From contig JAVRFU010000139.1 in the NCBI GenBank assembly GCA_032717465.1, positions 205,001-269,000 of the forward strand: a stretch of 64,000 nt of DNA, written 5' to 3'. Positions 55,050-63,182 of this stretch are shown here, piece by piece (positions within the stretch are counted from its first letter, which is position 1; every line of letters begins with the position of its first letter). The notes under the pieces are model-generated. The model did no database searches. It saw nothing but the letters and a program-made list of their open reading frames with translations, and was not told the origin of the DNA. The stretch is from Coenobita brevimanus (lineage: Eukaryota > Arthropoda > Malacostraca > Decapoda > Coenobitidae). The position numbers and the translations under genes are program-made.

Positions 55050-55570
55050 CTCCTTCACCTTCATCATTCTTTGTCTGTGTCTGCCCTCCTCTCTTCCTAT
55101 TTCTTACCACCATTCACTCACTTGATGTAGTGCTGCCTTCTTCTTCCTTTACCTTTGTCATCCTTTCTCTGTGTCTGTCCTCCTCTCTTCCTATTTCTTA
55201 CCACCATCCACTCACTTGATGTAATGCTGCCTATCTCTTCACCCTTATCATGCTTTTTCTGTGACTGTCCTTCTCTCTTCCTATTTCTTCCATCATTCTT
55301 GTCACTTTTTATTACTCTTCTTTCCTTTTCAGGTGGCTTTACACTGAGTGACAAGCCTAATGGTTCCTGCAGGCCAGGAAACCCTTTACAACGCTGGGTG
55401 GTAACCATATAACTAACCTATATGTTTTCCCCACGTGTCAACAAGTGGGTTGGTGGAGGGTTAGTGCCCCTCCCCGTAAAACAATGAGCTCAAAGACAAA
55501 AAGCCACCCCTTACTGGATTGTGGCATCTGGCTATAGACAGACAGACAGATAGATAGATAGATAGACAGA
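55050..55570 (+). mobile_element. SINE-T copy with three internal 86-110 bp units
   Basis: The TCACTTGATGTAGTGCTGCC block with its CTTCCTATTTCT partner is present up to three times (about 55040-55265) before the standard 3' half and the GATA/GACA tail. It lies in the RARS2-like gene. Confidence 0.8.
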
Positions 55571-55773
55571 CAAATAAGAACTTCAATATGCTGATATTGT
55601 CTTTTAGTTCACTCATGCAACTATGGTATGGTTTTGGTCACCTTAAAAAATCTTTAGGAGTGAAACAGTTAACAAAGGATATGTTCAATCCCTCCAGCCT
55701 GCAATATCACTCCTAAACTGAATCAAACCATCAAACAGAAACAGGAGTACAAAAAGATGGAGGTCAACATATT

Positions 55774-56146
55774 CTATCTATCTATCTATTGCCAGACGCC
55801 ATAATCCCGTAAGAAGGTGGCCATTTGACTTTGAGTTGTTTGTTTCATGGGGAGGGGCACTAACCCTCCACCAACCCACTTGTTGACACGTAGGGAGCAC
55901 GTATGGTTTGGTTATATGGTTACCACCCAGCGTTGTAAATGGTTTCTTGGCTTACAGGAAACCATTTGGCTTGTCACTCAATGTAAAGCCACCTGCAAAG
56001 AAAAGAAAAGCAATAAGAAGTGACAGGAAAGATGGGAGAAATAGGAAGAGAGGAGGGAAGGCACAGAAAAAGAATGATAAAGGCTATGGAAGAAGTAGTC
56101 AGCACTACATCAAGTGAGTGGATGATGGTCGCCACCACCTACCACT
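55774..56146 (-). mobile_element. SINE-T, full-length copy with 10-bp duplication
   Basis: A 373-bp element flanked by TCAACATATT at 55764-55773 and 56147-56156. Tail complement CTATCTATTGCCAGACGCCA at the left, 5' end complement CGCCACCACCTACCACT at the right. Confidence 0.9.
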
Positions 56147-56446
56147 TCAACATATTAAATGGGCTAATAATATTTCACCAAGTCAATATTATACTGCAAC
56201 AGGAAAAGTGAAAACTAGTAAAAACTAAATGGCTGCAGCAAGAAACTTAAACAGAATCAAAAGAAATTGATTATAAGAGTGGTATGGGATGAGGGATAGA
56301 ATACTAGACATCCACAGCCATGAGAGAGTTAAATATAGATACCTGGTACCGTACAGATAATGTGACGAGCTGCTAAACAAACTGACATGACAGACCTGGT
56401 GCTCACTCACTGACTGCACCCGGTTCAGCATTATCACCTCCCGTAC

Positions 56447-56553
56447 CTCAACCAGGAGGTCTGCCTTGGCCTGCTGGTTGGCCCAAACATAACACTGTAC
56501 AGCTTCCTGATGGCATCTTCCTCCAGGTCACTCTCAGGTTTTGTGCATCATTT
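56447..56553 (-). CDS. RARS2: Mitochondrial arginyl-tRNA synthetase-like exon after the HIGH exon (broken)
   Basis: A 107-bp exon with acceptor TTATATTTCAG/AAAT and donor GGTTGAG/GTACGG. Three partial frames read in order NDAQ, KPESDLEEDAIRKLYSV and VWANQQAKADLLVE. The last two correspond to the RARS2 segment LFEVYVQVNKEAADD. One base missing in CAAAACC and one in GTTATG would make a single frame of 36 codons. That frame fits the phase left by the HIGH exon (two bases) and ends in phase 0, which supports the exon model. Both losses are in or beside short single-base runs. Confidence 0.65.
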
Positions 56554-56676
56554 CTGAAATATAACATGGTGGGGATATTTATACATCTCACTTATGAACA
56601 CATCAGTAAAAAAAAACAAAAAGTTGGAAACATACCAGATGCACTGTCTTGTTTTAAGGGAAATTATAGGAATGTA

Positions 56677-57030
56677 CCATCATCCACTCACTTGATGTAG
56701 TGCTGCCTACTTCTTCCGTAGCCTGTATCATTCTTTTTCTGCGCCTGTCCTCCTCTCTTCCTATTTCTCCCATCTTTCCTGTCACTTCTTATTGCTTTTC
56801 TTTCCTTTACAGGTGGCTTTACATTGAGTGACAAGCCTAATGGTTTCCTGTAAGCCAAGAAACCATTTACAACGCTGGGTGGTAACCATATAACCAAACC
56901 ATACGTGCTCCCTACGTGTCAACAAGTGGGTTGGTGGAGGGTTAGTGTCCCTCCCTGTAAAACAACTAACTCAAAGTCAAATGGCCACCCCTTACGGGAT
57001 TATGGCGTCTGGCAATAGATAGATAGACAA
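56677..57030 (+). mobile_element. SINE-T, nearly full-length copy
   Basis: Starts CCATCATCCACTCACTTGAT and ends GGCGTCTGGCAATAGATAGA. Good reference copy; the first 17 or so bases are missing and no clear duplication was seen. Confidence 0.85.
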
Positions 57031-57159
57031 TACTATAGAGAAATGCTACTACTTTACATCAGTAACAGTTTTGTCTAATGGTAGGTGGAGTAAACTAGGA
57101 TGAAATTTAGTATATAATGAAGGCATCTTGAATTGGTCTATTACTGGTATCTTGTTTTC

Positions 57160-57240
57160 ATTTTTCTTGGAGGGAACAATCTTGCCCACTTCAAGCCTTT
57201 GGTTCCTACTTCCTTGCATTAAAAGAAATAAAAGATATGT
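57160..57240 (+). mobile_element. LINE-B 3' UTR end
   Basis: TTCTTGGAGGGAACAATCTT and GGTTCCTACTTCCTTGCATT, then A-rich tail. Same ending as 57790-58190. Confidence 0.65.
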
Positions 57241-57336
57241 TATACATGAAGAAAAATGCACTGTGAACTAGCTGCCTTAAATGTGGAAGCACATACAAAA
57301 TTGTAAATCATCTCTAAAAAATCCTATCACCATACT

Positions 57337-57600
57337 ACACTGAGAAATACACTGAGGTGGTCTGGACATATGGAGAGAATGGAGACTGAATGACTAAGAG
57401 AGTGTATGCAGGTGTGATGGAGGGAGGGAGAGACCAAGGATGAGGTGAAGGGATGAAGTTGAGAGGTATATAAGGGAGGGGGGAGTGAGCTAGGGGGGAG
57501 GGCAGTCAAATGGTGGGTGACAGAGCAACTTGGAGGCATTTCATATGGGACCATCCTTTCCGGGATTAGGGCATTGGGCTATTGATAGATAGACAGATAG
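57337..57600 (+). mobile_element. LINE-T copy flanked by long direct repeats
   Basis: Contains GGTGGTCTGGACATATGGAG, the GGAGTGAGCTAGGGGGGAGG coding remnant and a short GATA tail. It sits between 46-47 bp near-identical repeats (57291-57336 and 57601-57647). Confidence 0.75.
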
Positions 57601-57789
57601 ACATACAGAACTGTAAATCATCTATAAAAAAATCCTATCACCATACTGAAAGGGATTAACCCTTGCTAAACTACAAACTTCATATAAGGTACAATGAAGG
57701 TGTGCACGGGCCCAGCTGCAAGTCTGGTATGAGGTACAGTTTACACTGGCTATAAAACAATGATTCAGAGGAGGTAACCTATCTTACAA

Positions 57790-58190
57790 GCAATCAGTGT
57801 GGCAGGGGTTCATGCTCTCCTTCTCACTCTACCTTCCAGCACTCTGTCCACATGTAGCCTATACATCACCTCAGAGCCACTCTCCTTATCCAACCCACAT
57901 CACCAATTCATTCTCCATCATATTTCTATTATTCTAGCTATGACCTCACAACTCTGGAAGTATCTTCCTCTGTCTGTATTTCCTACTGCCTATGACCTCC
58001 AGTCTTTCAAACACAGTTTGTCCAAGCATCTTGAAACAAATGGATCTTGATTTTGGCTCTCTGTTAACTTGTTTTTTTTTTCTCTTTCTCTCTTCCTCTC
58101 TCTCTCTCTCTTGGAGGGAACACTCTTACACTCTTGCAGGCTTCTGGCTTTTGGTTCGTTCTTGCATTAAAAAAAATATATATATATACA
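57790..58190 (+). mobile_element. LINE-B, RT C-terminus and 3' UTR
   Basis: The frame ends SQLWKYLPLSVFPTAYDLQS, FKHSLSKHLETNGS and a stop. The 3' UTR carries CTTGGAGGGAACACTCTTAC and GGTTCGTTCTTGCATTAAAA. Confidence 0.75.
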
Positions 58191-58326
58191 GTCTGGAAAA
58201 GCCCTCTGGTCCTGAACAAGTTAATAACCTGCCCAGTCCAAAAGTCTCCCCTGACCTGAATAAAACTGCATGAAAGATGCAAGACAAAAGATGTACTGAA
58301 GGAGTATAGTTGTGCCTGAGTCTTAC

Positions 58327-58481
58327 CCATATTGGAGGAGACCAAACTGTGTGGCCCAGTCACCCAGGTGGTTGATGCAGTTGACATGGTGGCCCAGGGC
58401 TGAGTGGAGGCAGGCCAGGATGTGCCGTTGATGGTGGAGCACAGGTGGCCAACGTGGAAAGGCTTGGCAATGCTGGGTGAG
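58327..58481 (-). CDS. RARS2: Mitochondrial arginyl-tRNA synthetase-like exon with HIGH motif (broken)
   Basis: A 155-bp exon with acceptor ACTTATCCCACAG/CTCA and donor AATATGG/GTAAGA. The first frame reads SPSIAKPFHVGHLCSTI and a second continues HILACLHSALGHHVNCINHL, then GDWATQFGLLQYG. The HVGH tetrapeptide is the class I HIGH motif that binds ATP. The order SPxIAKxFHVGHLxSTIxG, ALGHxV, INxLGDWxxQFGLL is that of mitochondrial rather than cytosolic ArgRS. One base is missing between the halves (GGCACATCC; an extra A would join them into 51 codons). The enzyme attaches arginine to mitochondrial tRNA-Arg. The N-terminal exons should lie at higher coordinates and were not found. Confidence 0.8.
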
Positions 58482-58499
58482 CTGTGGGATAAGTGGTGG

Positions 58500-59100
58500 A
58501 AATAATAATGGTCATGTTCAAGACTGGAAAACTGTTACTGATAAATGGCACAACCAGCTCCAAATTATCCCTTATGAGGTGCAAGAGCCCTGGGTTAGGG
58601 TACCATACTGAAAAATTTAGGGAAAACAACAAGCCTACTCTTCTTGTGGCATTACATGATCAGAAAAACACCAACCATTTTTTTTTTTTTTTTTTTAGAA
58701 CTAAACCTATGTGTAGGAGGCATAAGACTTATTCTACATGAAGCTACTAAACCTTTAAACCATCATGTGTTTTACTGAAAGGCATACTGAATTTGCAAAC
58801 AAGTATGAGATGCACTTTTCATAGTACAATGGCTGAGACAAAGGTGTGGTTGCTGTTGCTGATCAACCAGTGTATGTTTGACCATGCAAGCCCATCAACA
58901 CAGGCAAGCAACTGCCCCTGCAGGGCCATCCCCTGCAGTGAACTGATGTTTCCTTGCAGCTGACAGTGCCTGGCCACAGTGAGGTGCAGGGAAAAGTGTG
59001 GAGATTTGGTTCATGAATGGATGCCACATCTGTGTCTCTCCACCCAGTTAACAGGGGCATCCTAGTAGGCTCCACCTAGAGCTGTAAATGGCCTCCTGGG
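58500..59100. other. Non-coding, nothing recognised
   Basis: Between the HIGH exon and the hAT element. A T-run lies at 58679-58697, and a GC-richer stretch at 58860-59090 was read on both strands without finding a domain. Confidence 0.45.
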
Positions 59101-59271
59101 CAGGCCCGTCCCCAGAAGTATAACCATAGGGGGGCAATTGAGATATTGAGGGGGCAGGTTATTAGGAGGCAGTCAATAATATAGAGCAAAAATTCAGTCC
59201 TACCTATGTTAATGCATGGGACCATAGTTGTCATGGCAATAGTTACGATATAATCAAAACCAACATTTCTT

Positions 59272-59284
<13 letters not shown>

Positions 59285-59322
<38 letters not shown>
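59285..59322. repeat. (CT)n(CA)n microsatellite
   Basis: A short CT run passes into a CA run inside the hAT 3' UTR. Confidence 0.85.
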
Positions 59323-59626
59323 CGCACACACAGGAAGACATGGAATAAAAAAAATAGGGTTGCATTTACTGACGCTTTCCAGGTCTCTACAAACAAAAGT
59401 CCAAGTAATATTAACATTGGTTTCTGCTTTAGATAAGAACTCATAAGATTTGATTGTTAGGAAAATTAATGAAATTTTGCATAAATTTACAGTGTGTTGG
59501 TAATTTCATCACTTCATATGAACTAAACTTTGAAGTAATAATTATATGTCCAAACAACATAGCTCATCATTTTAATAAAGGAAAAGAGAAAGGAAAATGT
59601 CTTAGACTTCAAATCTGCTGCTGCTC

Positions 59627-61943
59627 TTAATACAATTGGATCTTCCTGCTTCTTGCAGCAAATGTATGGAGAAATTCATCCATATTAATTTTCTGAGTGT
59701 ATTCAGCGAGAAATGAGAGTAGTACAAGGTTACTTTTTCTTTTATGGGTCATAGATCGTCTGTAAGGTGTTAGTACACGTGAGAGTGTTGAAAAGGATTT
59801 TTCACATACAGCATTACTAGAGCCAAATGTGAGAGCAGCTGCATACAATTGGTAGACTTCACTGAATCCTTTTCTATAAGGATGAAGAAGCAAGCACAAG
59901 TCGTTTAGAGTTTTGTGTACTTTGTCATCAAACTCTTTTTCAATAAAGGTCCTTGCCACTTGACATTCACTTTGGAGCAGAGATGAGTCAGTATTAAGAC
60001 CTATGAGAGAAGCTACTGGGGCAATTATTTTTAGGATCTAAGAAACTCACACTGGGTTCTGGCCAAAGGCATGAGATTGCAGCAGTCACTGCACTACTGC
60101 ATTCACCAAATCTAGCATCAAGCTCCCCAAGGCAGTTATCTACAATGCTGCAATAAATCTGCCTGAAAAGTGTTGCTTCACTTTCTGCATTGCTAGGATC
60201 TTCTGAATGTCCTACACTGGCCTCAACAACTGAATCTTTTGACAAATGTGCAGGCAGTTTGCGGCTCCACTTTGGAACCTTATGTACATATTCAGGTTCA
60301 GAGAGATTATGATCTGCAAGTTTTGTAATGATTCCCTCAAAAATTTTTACATCATTTCTCATGTCTTTTACACTGCAGACCACAGATTCAATTAGTCTAG
60401 TTCCAGTCATCAAATCACAATCACTTGATTGTAGGAGCTTATCAGCAGGTTTAATTAAACTCAAGACTGTCTGAACACAATATGCAATGAACATATACTT
60501 CCTACTTCTGATCTGCTTCAATAAACCTGTTGCCTCAATACAAATTACAGCATTACATCCATTTTCTTCACAAGATTCAAGTGCATTCACTATCCTTTCA
60601 TGGTTTTCTAAGATAGCAGACACAGTATCTAAATGACCTGACCATCTCTGTTCCAAAAGTCGTTTGAGTTTTGTTCCATCATAAATCCTGTCTAGCTCTG
60701 GACGGTGTAGAAAGTTGTACAGTCTATTGCAAATGGAAAAAAACAATTTTACATCATTCTGCATTTCAACTGAATGTACCACAACCAAGTGCAGTTGGTG
60801 ATTGAAACAATGTACATATGGGATTTCCTTCTGAAGTTTTTCTTGTAGCTTTTTTTGAACACCTCCATGCTGACCTGACATCACAGATGCTCCATCATAA
60901 CATTGAGATAATATATTACTGCAATCAAGTCCACATTCATTTAGTGTTTTAAGCATTAATGAGGCCAGGCTTTCTGCATCAAAATCATCTGTTGTTGGCA
61001 TACCAATTAGACTCTCATTTACTTTACCACCCTTTACATATCTTACAACTACAGATATATTTTCTGTGTTAGTAGGGTCACGAGTTCCATCAGACTTAAT
61101 GCTAAAAAATGGTATGTCAGCCTCCTTGATATCATTAACAACATTCTCTATGACAGTGTCTTTCATAATGTCTATTATCTCATTCTGAATCCTAGCAGAA
61201 GTATAGGAGGCATTCTTAGGAATCATTTGAATAATCTCTGAGAGCTTCTTATCTTTAGACAATGTATACTGAAATAACTTCATAAAAAGACCAGATGGCT
61301 CACCTTGAGACTCACTACTTGTATCGAGACACCCTGCTCCACTCTTACCATCTCCACGCATAGGTAGCTCATTCACACATAAAAACTGAATTACCTCTAC
61401 CACTGATTTAATACAGTACCTGTTTTTCCCCAACTGCTTTTCATTTACCATTGTACTGACACTCTGGTTCTTCTCTATGCGCATTTTTCTCTCCTGCCAT
61501 ATAACCATAGCTTCTACATGAGTTTGAGAATTTTCGTGTTATTGGAAACCTTTGTGTTTGTCTAATGCATGGCACCAGTTTGAGTAACCCTCTTTAGTAA
61601 ATGTACGGTCTTTAGAAGAACTTTTAAAATGTCTACAGGGAAAACAAAATGCTGCCCCCTCTTCTACTGAATACTCAAGCCATGTGCGTCCATTATACCA
61701 GGATGCTGAGAAGTCTCTCTTACTATTACCATACTGCTTTGGATTAAAAGAAGCAATCTTAGGCTGTACTGGTTCATGATCAGCCTCCCCTAAATCTGAA
61801 GGAATTTTGATTTCACTTGGTCCTGATCCATCTCTACCAGTCTTGTTTTTCTCCGGTTCTTTTTCTTTCTTATCAGAAGATGAATTTGGTTCCGGTTGCT
61901 TCCCATGTGAACCAACAGGCTTGAAGTATGAAGTAATAGACAT
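59627..61943 (-). pseudogene. hAT transposase (ZMYM1-like), broken by a stop and a frameshift
   Basis: The frame starts MSITSYFKPVGSHGKQ with a Lys/Glu-rich leader. A TTF-type zinc-finger region follows (SWYNGRTWLEYSVEEGAAFC, FPCRHF, then WCHALDKHKGF). After an in-frame TAA (61539-61541) comes the RNase H-like core (DUF4371 type): FSIKSDGTRD, SQCYDGASVMSGQHGG and YVHCFNHQLHLVVVHS. After a one-base loss near AAAAATAATT (about 60028) comes the hAT dimerisation domain: SSNAVCEKSFSTLSRVLTPY and RKSNLVLLSF. Overall length is about 770 residues, usual for this family. It would cut and paste its own element; this copy cannot make a full protein. The ZMYM1 genes of vertebrates derive from such transposases. 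Confidence 0.88.
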
Positions 61944-61960
61944 TGCTGATAATTTTCTGA

Positions 61961-62470
61961 AGATTCTTCACATAAATCTATCCATATGGTCACAATGCTC
62001 CTGACCTGTGGATGAGTGACACCAAGCTCTTGGTAAAATCATATTATGGTATGTGGTAAAAAATGTGAGTGTGTGCACAGTGGCAGAATGGCAGGTAAGT
62101 CATTTGGCTTTTTGTGAAAAATTAACAGAACTGGAATAGGCTAGGCCAATGTCCTTGGCTAGACAGGCTAGTTTAATAAAAAAAAAAAAAAAGGATAAAT
62201 TACCCTTTAGCACAGAATAGGAATTACCGAAAAATAAATAATAGAAAATAAGTAAATAAATAAACCTTGTAAAAGTATAGGGGATGATAGTACAAAGTAA
62301 AATATTACCAAACAATAACATATTATATATAATAAGAATTCTGAAAGTCGGCCAAAATCCTTTGGCCTACCCTTAATAAAAACAGGACAAACCTTAATGT
62401 TATGGTTATTATTAACTTTATGTATCAATTTACTTGAATACAAGCTGCATGCCTATACTGTATCTAGGCC
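61961..62470. other. Non-coding, nothing recognised
   Basis: Strongly AT-rich region upstream of the hAT reading frame. An A-run lies at 62179-62193. Confidence 0.5.
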
Positions 62471-62895
62471 TAAAAAAAACTAGGCTAGGCCTAAAATTAA
62501 TGAAAAAAATAGCCTAGGCCTATCCTAGCCCGACCTGACCTCATAACAATGGTTAAGAAATCTTGATAAAACTTATGAAAATCATTTATCCCATACTTAA
62601 CATAACCTATTTTGAAGCAGCCTAACCGTATCTAACCCTACCTAATCCTACCCAGTCTCACTTAACCATACCATACCCGACCTAACCCAACCAGTCAAGC
62701 CTAAAATGACCTAATCCAACCAAACCTAACCCAGCCTAACCCAACCAAATAAAACCCATCCCAAAAACCTATCAAAACCGACGTATTCTAAAGCAATCTA
62801 ACCTAATCCGTCTATATCTAGTCGAACTGAAGCCAACCCAACCAAAAATTACCTAATCAGACCAAACCCTGCCCAAAGTGACCTAACCTAACTTT
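62470..62895. repeat. Degenerate CCTAA pentamer region
   Basis: CCTAA/AACCT pentamers and variants (CCCAA, CCTGA) recur over 420 bp, the opposite strand polarity to 11430-12720. Confidence 0.6.
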
Positions 62896-62984
62896 CGATC
62901 GGCCATAAACTCGCCAAGAAATTTTGCTGCCTGAAAGTATACGGATGTCACATTCCAAGTTTCGCCTGTTCTGTGTACACGTAA

Positions 62985-62986
62985 AC

Positions 62987-63043
<57 letters not shown>

Positions 63044-63175
63044 TTACCTATTTGTAGTATACAGGAATTGAGCAATGCTCGTGTTGTCCTGTCTCCATAT
63101 CCACATTTATCAAGTCTACCTTTACACACATGAATGTTTTTCTCATGCACCACCTCTTTGTCTAAGTCGTTCCAA
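62985..63175 (-). mobile_element. Second CR1-type 3' end fragment
   Basis: The minus strand reads WNDLDKEVVHEKNIHVCKGR-like codons, then CTACAAATAGGTAAATACAC and a long CA tail (about 62992-63042). It lies directly after the 3' end of the CR1 copy on its right. Confidence 0.6.
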
Positions 63176-63182
63176 ATATTTA

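Larger units (their letters stand above)
59101..61960 (-). mobile_element. hAT transposon, defective
   Basis: The left boundary is proposed at CAGGCCCGTCCCCAG (59101), the sort of terminus seen in ZMYM1-like hAT elements, followed by GGGGGGCAATTGAGATATTG. The matching right terminus and an 8-bp duplication were not found, so the right limit is only the transposase start. Confidence 0.6.
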
